In this document: in pieces, positions 15,860-23,428 of the stretch
Layout of the letters: the number at the start of each line of letters is the position of its first letter
Numbering within the stretch: position 1 is the first letter of the stretch
NCBI GenBank assembly: GCA_947304185.1
Contig: CAMZAM010000018.1
Span: forward strand, 1 to 38,543
Origin: an uncultured Bacteroidales bacterium
GTDB lineage: Bacteria; Bacteroidota; Bacteroidia; Bacteroidales; F082
Direction: 5' to 3'
Length of the DNA: 38,543 bases
Notes under the pieces: model-generated
What the model saw: the letters and a program-made list of their open reading frames with translations, nothing else
What the model was told of the DNA's origin: nothing
Databases searched by the model: none
Program-made: the position numbers and the translations under genes

Positions 15860-16416
15860 TTGAGTATCATCCACTTAAGCCTTTTCTTCCTGCCAATACG
15901 AAGGTGTTGTTTCTCGGCAGTTTCCCGCCACCGAAGAAGCGCTGGTGTATGGACTTTTTTTACCCGAATTTCATCAACGACCACTGGCGCATCGAGGGCG
16001 CGATATGGTTTGATGACAAGAACCATTTCGTGGATTTGGAGTGTAAGTGCTTCAAAATGAATGAGATAATCGCTTTTTTAAACGAAAAAGGAATAGCTTT
16101 ATATGATACAGCTTCAGCTGTTAACCGCTTGAAGGACAACGCTTCCGATGCTTTTCTTGAAATCGTCGAGCGCACTGATATTAATGCTTTGTTAAAGCAA
16201 ATACCTCAATGCAGAGCAATCGCCACTACAGGCGAAAAAGCCACGATCGAAGTCTGTAACTATTTCAATATCAGCGAAATACCATCACCGAACGACCAAA
16301 TATTATTGAGAGAGAACCTTAAATTATACCGCCTACCGTCCTCATCACGAGCCTATCCGTTATCCTTTGATAAGAAAGTGGAGGCATACAGGAAGATGTT
16401 TGAAGAAATTTTCTAA
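15856..16416 (+). CDS. Uracil-DNA glycosylase family protein
   Basis: 186-residue member of the uracil-DNA glycosylase superfamily, expected to excise deaminated bases from DNA. Residues 15-45 carry VLFLGSFPPPKKRWCMDFFYP, corresponding to the motif around the catalytic loop (GSFP, then aromatic residues that stack on the base). Near residue 155, LPSSSRAYPLSFDKK occupies the place of the second active-site loop. The specific substrate (uracil or hypoxanthine) cannot be decided from sequence. The ATG overlaps the stop of the preceding lipoprotein gene, indicating translational coupling. Confidence 0.8.
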   Translation: MIEYHPLKPFLPANTKVLFLGSFPPPKKRWCMDFFYPNFINDHWRIEGAIWFDDKNHFVDLECKCFKMNEIIAFLNEKGIALYDTASAVNRLKDNASDAFLEIVERTDINALLKQIPQCRAIATTGEKATIEVCNYFNISEIPSPNDQILLRENLKLYRLPSSSRAYPLSFDKKVEAYRKMFEEIF

Positions 16417-16443
16417 AAGTTTGGTTTTATATCGAAAATTTTG

Positions 16444-16451
16444 TATTTTTG
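16444..16451 (+). promoter_or_regulatory. TATTTTTG -7 box upstream of the ORF6N leader
   Basis: TATTTTTGCAAC lies 223 bases before the ORF6N ATG, giving a leader of about 220 nt that contains a hairpin and two tiny reading frames. Confidence 0.6.
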
Positions 16452-16507
16452 CAACAAGATTTGAAACCGAATCAGCATCGTAAAACAGTGTTATTGAAAT
16501 TGAAATT

Positions 16508-16526
16508 CGCCACAGAGGAGGTGGCG
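16508..16526 (+). promoter_or_regulatory. Leader hairpin carrying an AGGAGG Shine-Dalgarno-like site
   Basis: CGCCAC (16508-16513) pairs perfectly with GTGGCG (16521-16526) around the loop AGAGGAG. The sequence AGGAGG (16516-16521) lies in the loop and the first stem base, eight bases before an ATG at 16529. Such sites are rare in this phylum, and the hairpin could hide or expose it. Confidence 0.5.
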
Positions 16527-16528
16527 TA

Positions 16529-16567
16529 ATGTTATATGTTGTTGAATATGAAACTTTTGTACTATGA
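16529..16567 (+). CDS. Possible 12-residue leader peptide
   Basis: The frame MLYVVEYETFVL follows the AGGAGG site and ends with TGA overlapping the ATG of the next tiny frame (ATGA at 16564-16567). It is supported only by start, site and overlap; it may be chance. Confidence 0.25.
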   Translation: MLYVVEYETFVL

Positions 16568-16647
16568 AAAGTGAAACAAAACTAAATAAAACAAAGCCGA
16601 AAGGCTATTTTACTGAAACCACGATGCTTCGATTAAAACTTGGATAA
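16564..16647 (+). CDS. Possible 27-residue leader peptide or gene remnant
   Basis: It begins MKSETKLNKTKPKGYF and ends LRLKLG, a lysine-rich peptide whose ATG overlaps the previous stop. It ends 27 bases before the ORF6N ATG. I recognise no family. It could be a coupled leader or the N-terminal relic of a lost gene. Confidence 0.25.
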   Translation: MKSETKLNKTKPKGYFTETTMLRLKLG

Positions 16648-16674
16648 TTAATAAGAACTTAAAATCAAAACATT

Positions 16675-17685
16675 ATGGATAATAATTTGGCAATATATGA
16701 TGAAGATGGTTTGAAATCAAAGATTTACACCATTAGAGGAGTACAAGTGATGCTGGATAGCGATTTGGCGGTAATCTATGGATATACGACAAAACGTTTT
16801 AATGAACAAGTTAAAAATAACATTGAAAAGTTTGACGATGATTTTAGATTCCAACTGACCAAGGAAGAGTATGATGAAATTTTGAGGTCGAAAAATTCGA
16901 CCTCAAAAATTTCACTAACAGATTGTGAATCAGTCGAGTATGATAATGATGCTATTTTGAGGTCAAAATTTTTGATATCAAAAACGGAAAACAGAGGCGG
17001 TCGCCAGTATCTTCCTTATGCTTTTACAGAGCAAGGAATATATATGCTAATGACTGTTTTAAAAGGCCATTTGGCTACACAACAGAGCAAAAAACTTATC
17101 AGGCTTTTCAAGCAGATGAAGGATTATATTATTCAACATCATAATGTGTTGGAATACAATGAGATACTACATCTTGCAAAGCAAACGGAGGATAACACCA
17201 ATGATATTAAGGCGATAAAACAAAACATGCTTACAAAGGACAATATTGGCACAATTATCCGAAATTTTTCAGAACCAATCATGAAAGATTGTTTGTTTAC
17301 CGACGGCCAAATCTTCGATGCATACGTGTTCATTTCAGACTTGATAAAACGTGCCAAATCCGAAATAATACTAATTGATAATTATGTGGATGAAACTGTA
17401 TTGACGATGTTGGATAAACGAAATGAAGGCGTTAAAGCGACGATTTATACGGCAAACATCTCTAAACAACTGAAACTGGATTTGCAAAAGCATAACTCTG
17501 AGTATCAGCCAATAAACATTGAGAAATTCAACAAATCTCACGACAGGTTTTTATTAATTGATGATGATGTTTACCTCATCGGAGCATCGCTCAAAGACTT
17601 GGGGAAGAAGATGTTCGGGTTTACTAAGATGGAAATCGGGAAGGAGAGGATTATTTCAGGCTTTTGCGGCCTTGAATTTCCTTGA
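16675..17685 (+). CDS. ORF6N-domain protein with PLD-like C-terminal domain
   Basis: 336 residues. The N-terminal ORF6N DNA-binding domain (about 15-150) shows KIYTIRGVQVMLDSDLAVIYG, FRFQLTKEEY and GGRQYLPYAFTEQGIYML, as in phage and mobile-element regulators. A helical linker (150-200) leads to a PLD-like domain (about 212-320) with ILIDNYVDETVL and HDRFLLID at 289-296, an HxRx4D form of the HxKx4D motif with arginine for lysine. It may bind or process nucleic acid; activity is uncertain. Residues 65-100 contain a duplicated ILRSK...SK segment encoded by a perfect palindrome. The gene is AT-rich, and its 3' end overlaps cdaA by 35 bases in convergent orientation. Confidence 0.85.
   Translation: MDNNLAIYDEDGLKSKIYTIRGVQVMLDSDLAVIYGYTTKRFNEQVKNNIEKFDDDFRFQLTKEEYDEILRSKNSTSKISLTDCESVEYDNDAILRSKFLISKTENRGGRQYLPYAFTEQGIYMLMTVLKGHLATQQSKKLIRLFKQMKDYIIQHHNVLEYNEILHLAKQTEDNTNDIKAIKQNMLTKDNIGTIIRNFSEPIMKDCLFTDGQIFDAYVFISDLIKRAKSEIILIDNYVDETVLTMLDKRNEGVKATIYTANISKQLKLDLQKHNSEYQPINIEKFNKSHDRFLLIDDDVYLIGASLKDLGKKMFGFTKMEIGKERIISGFCGLEFP
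16880..16908. repeat. 13-bp-arm perfect palindrome inside the ORF6N gene
   Basis: TTTTGAGGTCGAA (16880-16892) and TTCGACCTCAAAA (16896-16908) are exact inverted copies around AAA. A second, weaker palindrome starting TTTTGAGGTC lies near 16965-16985. Each encodes an ILRSK-type segment. Confidence 0.85.
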
Positions 17686-18454
17686 TTTTAGCCTTCAGCT
17701 CGGCGGGTTTCACATCGATGACTTTGCCGTCGTAGACTATACGGGTGCTGCCTGTCTCTTCAGAGACAACCAAAACGATGCAGTCGTGAGTCTCTGAGAC
17801 GCCTATTCCGGCGCGATGACGCAGACCGTAACTGCCTGGTAGTCTTGTCTGTTGCGTGATAGGAAGGATGCAACGTGCGGCTACGATTTTATTGTTGGTA
17901 ATGACCATGGCGCCGTCGTGGAGAGGACTGTTTTTGAAGAAAAGATTTTCAATCAAAGGCTTGCTGATGACGGCGTCGATAACCACTCCAGTGTCGATAA
18001 TGTCTTGTAAATCATTCTCTTGCGTGAGAAGAATCAAAGCTCCGACTTTCTCGTTGCTCATCGAGATGCAGGCTTCGCAGATAGGGTCGAGGTCGGTGTC
18101 GTCGACTTCTTTATATTTTACGCCGAGGCGCGAGAAAAATCTGCGGAATCCCACGGCAAACTTGGATGTTCCGATGCTTAGCAGGAATCGACGGATCTCA
18201 GGTTGGAAGATGATGATCAATGCGATGAAACCGACGTTGACGAAGGCTCCGAGGATGTAGGTGAGGAGCTCCATGTGCAGCAAAGTCACGATTTTCAGAC
18301 CGATAATCACCGCCACGATGCCGATGAAGATGTTGATAGCCGTGCTCCCTTTCACCAGAGTGTAAAGGAAATACAGCAATAATCCCACCAGGATTATGTC
18401 CAGGATATCCAGAAAACGTATCTGAATGAAAGCGTTTATCATCAAGTCAACCAT
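17651..18454 (-). CDS. cdaA: Diadenylate cyclase CdaA (c-di-AMP synthase)
   Basis: Makes cyclic di-AMP from two ATP; the messenger controls potassium and osmotic balance. Three transmembrane helices occupy residues about 12-90. The DisA_N cyclase domain follows with the two catalytic motifs intact: DGA in SPLHDGAMVI and RHR in YGLRHRAGIGVSE. The start at 18454 gives 267 residues; a TTG at 18475 would lie inside the promoter box and is rejected, and an ATG at 18442 (MINAFIQIRF) is also possible. It lies downstream of folP, a common Bacteroidota arrangement, but has its own promoter box after a repeat element. The regulator CdaR is not adjacent. Confidence 0.95.
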   Translation of the reverse strand: MVDLMINAFIQIRFLDILDIILVGLLLYFLYTLVKGSTAINIFIGIVAVIIGLKIVTLLHMELLTYILGAFVNVGFIALIIIFQPEIRRFLLSIGTSKFAVGFRRFFSRLGVKYKEVDDTDLDPICEACISMSNEKVGALILLTQENDLQDIIDTGVVIDAVISKPLIENLFFKNSPLHDGAMVITNNKIVAARCILPITQQTRLPGSYGLRHRAGIGVSETHDCIVLVVSEETGSTRIVYDGKVIDVKPAELKAKIKEIQGRKSLK

Positions 18455-18472
18455 AACATTCGAAATAACCCA

Positions 18473-18480
18473 CAAAGATA
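18473..18480 (-). promoter_or_regulatory. TATCTTTG -7 box for cdaA
   Basis: The minus-strand exact consensus box ends 18 bases before the cdaA ATG at 18454. It lies downstream of the inverted-repeat element, so cdaA can be expressed independently of folP. Confidence 0.75.
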
Positions 18481-18516
18481 CAAATATTTTTTAATTGTCA
18501 AGACTTTTTTGTGTTC

Positions 18517-18630
18517 GTCATTTCGACTGAAGCGGAGCGGAATGGAGAAATCCTCTTTGGTAATAAGCTTTTTCGGATGGAAGATTTCTCGACTACCATC
18601 TCACTGCGTTCGATGTTCGCTCGAAATGAC
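18517..18630. repeat. 114-bp inverted-repeat element (GTCATTTCGA family)
   Basis: Terminal inverted repeats GTCATTTCGA (18517-18526) and TCGAAATGAC (18621-18630), with inner arms GGAGAAATC (18544-18552) and GATTTCTC (18583-18590). It resembles a MITE or REP-like element of a type I recall as frequent in Bacteroidota genomes. Its right end overlaps the 3' end of folP. Confidence 0.8.
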
Positions 18631-19449
18631 GGCCTGTGTGAGTTTCACTGCTTCAACCGCCTCTTTCACGTCGTGCACCCTTAATATATCAGCACCATTC
18701 ATCAAAGCAATGGTATTCAATACTGTTGTACCATTCAAGGCTTCTTGTGCTGTAAACTCTAAAGTCTTATAAATCAACGACTTACGAGAGATTCCAATTA
18801 AAATTGGCAAGCCGTTGACACGATATTTGTCGAGGTCTCGAAGCAAAGCGAAGTTGCATTCGATGGTCTTATTAAACCCGATTCCAGGGTCTAAAATGAT
18901 TTGTTGTTCGCCGTATTCTAAAAGCTTATTCACTTGATTTTCAAGGAATTGACGAACTTTCTCATGCACGTCTTCGCCGATGATCTCCTCATGATGCATG
19001 CCTTCGAGAGTGCCGGTGATGTGCATCAAAATGTAAGGAATGTGATTCTTGCCGATATACGGAATCATAGCCTCGTCGAAAAGTCCGCCCGAGATGTCGT
19101 TGATGATATCTGCACCTTCTGCAATGCATTGAGCAGCAACACTTTGACGGAATGTGTCGATAGAGATTGGGATGTTTGGAAATTCTTTCCTGATAGACTT
19201 CAAGGCGGGAATGATTCGCTCTATTTCTTCCTTGTCGGAGATGCGCTCGCTGCCCGGTCGGGTGGAGAAGGCCCCCAAATCAAGGATGTCGGCCCCATCA
19301 TCGACCATCTTATGGCAATGTTCCAACACCGACGTAAGTCCTTGATACTTACCACCATCGAAGAAAGAATCGGGCGTTACGTTCATGATTCCCATCACCA
19401 CTGGACGGTCCCACGAAAAAATTTGTCCTCTACTCGCTATTCGTAACAT
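18601..19449 (-). CDS. folP: Dihydropteroate synthase
   Basis: Joins p-aminobenzoate to 6-hydroxymethyl-dihydropterin pyrophosphate in folate synthesis; target of sulfonamides. Signature segments are present: VVMGIMNVTPDSFFDGG near 17-33, DGADILDLGAFSTRPG near 51-66, ISIDTFR, DPGIGFNKT and GISRKSLIYKT. Length is 282 residues. The last nine residues, VISSEHRTQ, and the stop are encoded by the end of the inverted-repeat element at 18517-18630; the fold's normal end lies just before them, so activity should be kept. It is divergent from the DUF1599 gene, with the two promoters sharing a 45-base AT-rich gap. Confidence 0.95.
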   Translation of the reverse strand: MLRIASRGQIFSWDRPVVMGIMNVTPDSFFDGGKYQGLTSVLEHCHKMVDDGADILDLGAFSTRPGSERISDKEEIERIIPALKSIRKEFPNIPISIDTFRQSVAAQCIAEGADIINDISGGLFDEAMIPYIGKNHIPYILMHITGTLEGMHHEEIIGEDVHEKVRQFLENQVNKLLEYGEQQIILDPGIGFNKTIECNFALLRDLDKYRVNGLPILIGISRKSLIYKTLEFTAQEALNGTTVLNTIALMNGADILRVHDVKEAVEAVKLTQAVISSEHRTQ

Positions 19450-19472
19450 AAAAATGTGTATTTTTACAAACG

Positions 19473-19480
19473 CAAAAATA
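19473..19480 (-). promoter_or_regulatory. TATTTTTG -7 box for folP
   Basis: Minus-strand TATTTTTGCG lies 23 bases before the folP ATG. The divergent DUF1599 gene may use TATTTTTA at 19459-19466 on the plus strand, so the two promoters interleave. Confidence 0.6.
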
Positions 19481-19494
19481 TAAATTTTTTTTCA

Positions 19495-20046
19495 ATGAAG
19501 AGAGATACGACAGCAGAATATCAGCAGGTGGTGGCACAATGCCGCGATATTTTCGATAAGAAGATGCAGGATTACGGCGCGGCATGGCGTATCATGCGCA
19601 CCGAGTCGCTCACCGACCAGATTTTTATCAAGGCAAACCGCATCCGTAGCTTGCAGAGAAAGAAGGAACGCCTTGTAAATGAAGGCATCGAGCCTGAATT
19701 CATCGGCATCATCAACTATTCGGCTATGGCGATTATTCAGCTGCAACTTGGTGTGGTTGAACAGCCTGATTTGGACTTCCAGCAGGCTTCAGAACTATAT
19801 AAAAAGGTTCTCGACGAGGCATTCGACCTCATGATGAAGAAAAATCACGACTATGATGAGGCTTGGCGCAGCATGCGAATCAGTTCGATGACCGATCTTA
19901 TTCTGATGAAGATATTGAGAGTCAAGGAGATAGAGGATAATAACGGCAAAACTCTGATCTCGGAAGGCCTCGATGCGAACTACTTCGATATGATAAACTA
20001 CGCTGTATTCTGCATGATTTTGATTAACGAAGGTAAGAAAGAATAA
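19495..20046 (+). CDS. DUF1599 protein (two Nmad1-type repeats)
   Basis: 183 residues made of two similar halves. The first has CRDIFDKKMQDYGAAWRIMR, then SLTDQIFIKANRIRSL; the second has FDLMMKKNHDYDEAWRSMR, then SMTDLILMKILRVKEI. Each half ends with an INYSA or INYAV segment. This is the DUF1599 family, also called nucleotide modification associated domain 1, and resembles helical nucleotide-binding folds; the reaction is unknown. An ATG at 19495 fits the homologous start; an in-frame upstream start at 19456 would lie in the divergent promoter region. The stop overlaps the ATG of the next gene (TAATG), so they are coupled. Confidence 0.88.
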   Translation: MKRDTTAEYQQVVAQCRDIFDKKMQDYGAAWRIMRTESLTDQIFIKANRIRSLQRKKERLVNEGIEPEFIGIINYSAMAIIQLQLGVVEQPDLDFQQASELYKKVLDEAFDLMMKKNHDYDEAWRSMRISSMTDLILMKILRVKEIEDNNGKTLISEGLDANYFDMINYAVFCMILINEGKKE

Positions 20047-21137
20047 TGGCAGGTTCAGCAAAGAAAACGGTCGTCGCGGTATGCAGGATACTCGTCGGGA
20101 TGCTGTTTATCTTCAGCAGTTTCACGAAGGGTGTGGATCCGCTTGGCACGAAGTATAAGATGCTCGATTACTTCGCCGCTTATGGCATCGAGTGGCTTAA
20201 CGACGCTGCTTTAGTGCTTGCCGTAGTGATGATTTTGGCGGAGTTTATTGTCGGTATCTGCTTGATTACCAACGTCTTGCCGCGCCTCGCTACGCTCGGC
20301 GCGACCCTCCTTATGCTGTTTTTCACCGCCACCACGTTTTTCGATGCCATGTATGACCTCGTTCCCGACTGCGGATGCTTTGGAACAGCGATAAAACTCA
20401 CAAACTGGCAGACATTCTGGAAAAACATAGTCATCGATGCAGTGCTGTTGCCTGTTGTTATTAACAATAAGTCGTTGAAAAACAAACGATTGACGCTTGG
20501 CGTACAATGGGTTTTGGCACTCGCTTTCATGAGCGCCTTTGTCTGTTTTGAAGTCTATAACATCCGCCATCTGCCGGTCGTTGACTTCACCGATTGGAAA
20601 GTCGGCACAAAGCTGACCCCGAACGGCTACAATGCTGGCAGGATTTTCGTGACGTACGAAAACAACGAAACAGGTGAGACTCAGGAGTTTGAGTCGCCAA
20701 ACTACCCTTGGAACGACAGCGTATGGATGAGTCAGTGGACCTTCGTGTCGCAACGTTCCGAAGGCGGCTCCAACACCCTCGGATTTGCCATTTTGGATGC
20801 GGAAGGCGAGGATATGACTCATATTCTGTACGATTCGGAGAATCTTTACGTCTTCGTAGCACCGTATCCCGAAGAGATGACCGAACGTGACTTCGAGAAC
20901 TGCATAAAGATGACGGAAGTCGCTTATAATCAAGGATTTGACTATATCTGGCTGACCGCAGCATCACCTGAATATGTCGAAAAGTTGAATGATGAATATC
21001 TGATTTTCAACGATGTTTATTATGGTGATGAGCTTGAGCTCAAGACCATGGTGCGCTCTAATCCCGGACTGATGCTGTTCGACGATGGAGTCATAAAGAA
21101 AAAGTGGTCGAAAATCGATTTCCCTCTTGTGAAGTGA
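20046..21137 (+). CDS. BT_3928-family DoxX/MauE-like membrane protein
   Basis: 363 residues. The first 160 form a four-helix DoxX/MauE-type membrane domain: RILVGMLFIFSSFTKGVDP, AALVLAVVMILAEFIVGICLI, LGATLLMLFFTATTFFDAMY, then DCGCFG with two cysteines spaced like those of MauE quinone-linked redox proteins. A fifth helix lies near 155-175. The remaining 190 residues form a soluble, probably periplasmic, domain (VDFTDWKVGT near 180). A role in envelope redox chemistry is inferred only. The gene overlaps DUF1599 by one base, and the ABC permease starts one base after its stop. In related genomes I recall this family lying directly before tpiA. Confidence 0.85.
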   Translation: MAGSAKKTVVAVCRILVGMLFIFSSFTKGVDPLGTKYKMLDYFAAYGIEWLNDAALVLAVVMILAEFIVGICLITNVLPRLATLGATLLMLFFTATTFFDAMYDLVPDCGCFGTAIKLTNWQTFWKNIVIDAVLLPVVINNKSLKNKRLTLGVQWVLALAFMSAFVCFEVYNIRHLPVVDFTDWKVGTKLTPNGYNAGRIFVTYENNETGETQEFESPNYPWNDSVWMSQWTFVSQRSEGGSNTLGFAILDAEGEDMTHILYDSENLYVFVAPYPEEMTERDFENCIKMTEVAYNQGFDYIWLTAASPEYVEKLNDEYLIFNDVYYGDELELKTMVRSNPGLMLFDDGVIKKKWSKIDFPLVK

Positions 21138-21138
21138 T

Positions 21139-22197
21139 ATGTTTACGTATATTGTGAGAAAGATACTCTACGGAATCCTCGTCCTTTGGGGCGTGGCGAC
21201 GCTGGTGTTTTTCCTTTTCACAATCGTTCCAGGCGATCCTGTGCGCATGATGCTCGGTCAGCGTGCCGACGAACAGGACGTGCAGGCCATCCGTCATGAG
21301 CTCGGTCTCGACCAAAGCATTGGGAAACAATACGTTAACTATTTGAATGACCTCTCATTTATATCGTTTTACAACGAAAACAAAGATCTGACGAAATACG
21401 AGCCTTATGGGAGAATTGCGACTGTAGGTAAGACGAAAATCATCTTCAAGACACCGTATCTGCGCTATTCATACCAGAGCAAAAGGCCAGTGGAGACAAT
21501 ACTATCCGAGGCTTTTCCTAACACTTTGATACTCGCTTTTGTGTCGATACTCTTCGCCTTTGTGATAGGAGTGCTTCTTGGTGTGCTCACCGCTATTGTG
21601 AACAGCGCTTTCCTGAACCGTTTTACCCTGTTTATCACCACGATAGGGATGTCGCTACCGTCGTTTTTCGCCGCCATCCTCATCGCATGGCTTTTCGGCT
21701 TCGTTTTGGAGTCAGTGACAGGTCTCAGCATGACGGGAAGCCTTTTCTCCGTTGACGATTACGGCAATGGTGCTTATCTCGACTTGAAAAATCTCATTTT
21801 GCCTGCGTTGACGCTCGGTTTGAGGCCTTTGGCTGTTATCACTGAACTTACACGAACAACCTTGCTCGAGGTGATGTCAATGGATTACATCCGTACTGCA
21901 AAAGCCAAAGGTCTGAAGAAATGGCGTGTCATCGGCGTCCATGCACTCAGAAACGCTCTAACGCCAGTGGTTACTGCTGTTTCCGGGTGGTTTGCAAGTC
22001 TTCTTGCTGGTGCCGTCTTCGTGGAATACGTTTTCGACTGGAAAGGAATCGGCGTAGTCATCGTCGATGCGCTCGACAAATTCGACTTCCCCGTCGTCAT
22101 GGGCGCAGTATTATTAATAGGAGTGATGCTCATCATTATCAACATTGTAGTTGATATAATTTACGGAATTCTGGATCCGAGAGTGAGAATAAAATAG
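21139..22197 (+). CDS. ABC transporter permease, DppB/OppB type
   Basis: Inner-membrane permease of a peptide- or nickel-type ABC importer. The N-terminus MFTYIVRKILYGILVLWGVATLVFF with IVPGDPVRMMLG is the DppB/OppB signature. Six hydrophobic helices follow, and the cytoplasmic EAA loop is present as AKAKGLKKWRVIGVHALRNALTP. Length of 352 residues is normal. No partner permease, ATPase or binding protein lies nearby, so those must be encoded elsewhere. Spacing of one base to the preceding gene indicates co-transcription. Confidence 0.92.
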   Translation: MFTYIVRKILYGILVLWGVATLVFFLFTIVPGDPVRMMLGQRADEQDVQAIRHELGLDQSIGKQYVNYLNDLSFISFYNENKDLTKYEPYGRIATVGKTKIIFKTPYLRYSYQSKRPVETILSEAFPNTLILAFVSILFAFVIGVLLGVLTAIVNSAFLNRFTLFITTIGMSLPSFFAAILIAWLFGFVLESVTGLSMTGSLFSVDDYGNGAYLDLKNLILPALTLGLRPLAVITELTRTTLLEVMSMDYIRTAKAKGLKKWRVIGVHALRNALTPVVTAVSGWFASLLAGAVFVEYVFDWKGIGVVIVDALDKFDFPVVMGAVLLIGVMLIIINIVVDIIYGILDPRVRIK

Positions 22198-22205
22198 TAT
22201 TTTTG
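22198..22205 (+). promoter_or_regulatory. TATTTTTG -7 box for the ECF sigma gene
   Basis: The box begins at the base after the permease stop and is followed by a 68-base leader to the ATG at 22274. No second box of ECF type was recognised upstream. Confidence 0.55.
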
Positions 22206-22273
22206 CAAAAAATTAATCATTTATTGTAGTTTTTCCATCAGTATTGCGTCTAATGTGCAAAAGGTTTTAGACC

Positions 22274-22756
22274 ATGAAGGAGAAAGAATTGGAGTTTAAC
22301 CGAATCGTGAAGGCTAACAAAGCCGCCATTTTTACCGTGTGCTACCTTTTTTCGAAGGATCAGGACGAGGTGAACGACCTGTTTCAGGAGACGCTCATCA
22401 ACCTGTGGCGCGGATTCGACGGCTTTCAGGGCAAATGCGACGTGAAGACGTGGATCTGGCGCGTTAGCCTCAACACCTGCCTCACATTCGAAAGGAAAAA
22501 GAAACGCCGCGTGGATACGTTGCCGCTGACAATGGACATCAACCTGTTTACCGACACCGACGACGACACACGACAAGTGCAGATGCTTTACCGGCGCATC
22601 AACAAACTCGGGATGCTCGATAGGGCAATCATCCTGCTTTGGCTGGAGAATATGAGCTACGAGGAAATCGGTGAAATCATCGGCATCTCCACCAAAAACG
22701 TCTCCGTAAAACTGGTCAGAATCAAGGAACAACTGAAGAAAATGTCGAACGATTAA
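22274..22756 (+). CDS. ECF-type RNA polymerase sigma factor
   Basis: 160 residues with sigma region 2 at about 10-80 (FTVCYLFSKDQDEVNDLFQETLINLWRGF spans the core-binding and -10 recognition parts; VKTWIWRVSLNTC follows). Region 4 lies at about 105-155, with the helix-turn-helix MSYEEIGEIIGISTKNVSVKLVRIKEQL. The linker is short, as in ECF sigmas. The next gene, 11 bases downstream, encodes a membrane protein that probably acts as its anti-sigma, and two secreted proteins follow. The regulon is unknown; autoregulation of the cluster is a reasonable guess. Confidence 0.93.
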   Translation: MKEKELEFNRIVKANKAAIFTVCYLFSKDQDEVNDLFQETLINLWRGFDGFQGKCDVKTWIWRVSLNTCLTFERKKKRRVDTLPLTMDINLFTDTDDDTRQVQMLYRRINKLGMLDRAIILLWLENMSYEEIGEIIGISTKNVSVKLVRIKEQLKKMSND

Positions 22757-22767
22757 AACGCAAAGCT

Positions 22768-23325
22768 ATGGAAAACAACGAATTGGAAGAAATGCGGGCG
22801 CAGCTTGCCACTTTAAATGAGAAGCTGGAAAAAGAAAGCATCGTCAGCGATAAGCATATTAGCGAAGCCACAAAGAAACATATTTCGGAAATGCAGCGTA
22901 AACTGATCATCAGAATGATACTTGTGGCAGTTCTGACACCTTTTATTTGTATGTGGATAGGTTTTTATTTTTTGCCTTGGTGCTTAGGTGTTATCTCATT
23001 GAATCTCTATATCTATCTGAAAACCAGGAAGTGGGATCTTGAATCGTTGAATGTGGCTGATAATTCAAAACGAATCCACAAAATGATGAAAGTTTATAGG
23101 AGAACAAGACGGTTTTTAATGATATTCTTCTGCCTGTTTTTGATACTCGTTGGAGTAATAGTCCTAATCGCGACAAAGGCATCAATAGAAGGTGTGTCAA
23201 AATTTGCATTTTGCCTTTATATTGATATAATTGTCGTCGGCCTATATTATGTTATAGACAAAATTGCTGTCAGACCCGATGTTGAACTTGTTTTGGAAGG
23301 AATTTTGAAAGAATTGGAAGAATAA
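22768..23325 (+). CDS. Four-helix membrane protein, probable anti-sigma factor
   Basis: 185 residues. The N-terminal 45 residues are charged and helical (MENNELEEMRAQLATLNEKLEKE) and face the cytoplasm by prediction. Four hydrophobic segments follow: about 48-65, 66-90, 113-135 and 145-165. It lacks a zinc-binding anti-sigma motif (HxxxCxxC). The call as anti-sigma rests on position directly behind an ECF sigma gene and on the architecture of a cytoplasmic helix plus membrane domain. I know of similar unnamed proteins paired with sigma factors in Bacteroidales, so confidence in the role is moderate. Confidence 0.75.
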   Translation: MENNELEEMRAQLATLNEKLEKESIVSDKHISEATKKHISEMQRKLIIRMILVAVLTPFICMWIGFYFLPWCLGVISLNLYIYLKTRKWDLESLNVADNSKRIHKMMKVYRRTRRFLMIFFCLFLILVGVIVLIATKASIEGVSKFAFCLYIDIIVVGLYYVIDKIAVRPDVELVLEGILKELEE

Positions 23326-23416
23326 ACAATCAATGTTTTTTTTCATATCCTTAAAACGTAAGGATTTTTCCCAATCTTTTAGGGTTTTAGGTATTGACAA
23401 GAATGTGTCTTGCAAT

Positions 23417-23424
23417 TATTTTTG
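23417..23424 (+). promoter_or_regulatory. TATTTTTG -7 box for the first secreted protein
   Basis: TATTTTTGC ends four bases before the ATG at 23429, implying a leaderless or nearly leaderless transcript. It supports that ATG over in-frame 23333. Confidence 0.5.
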
Positions 23425-23428
23425 CAGA

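Noticed and set aside
20211..20933. A 240-codon open frame on the minus strand
   Set aside because: It lies antisense to the BT_3928-type gene, has no recognisable motif, promoter or codon pattern, and is the shadow of a real reading frame.
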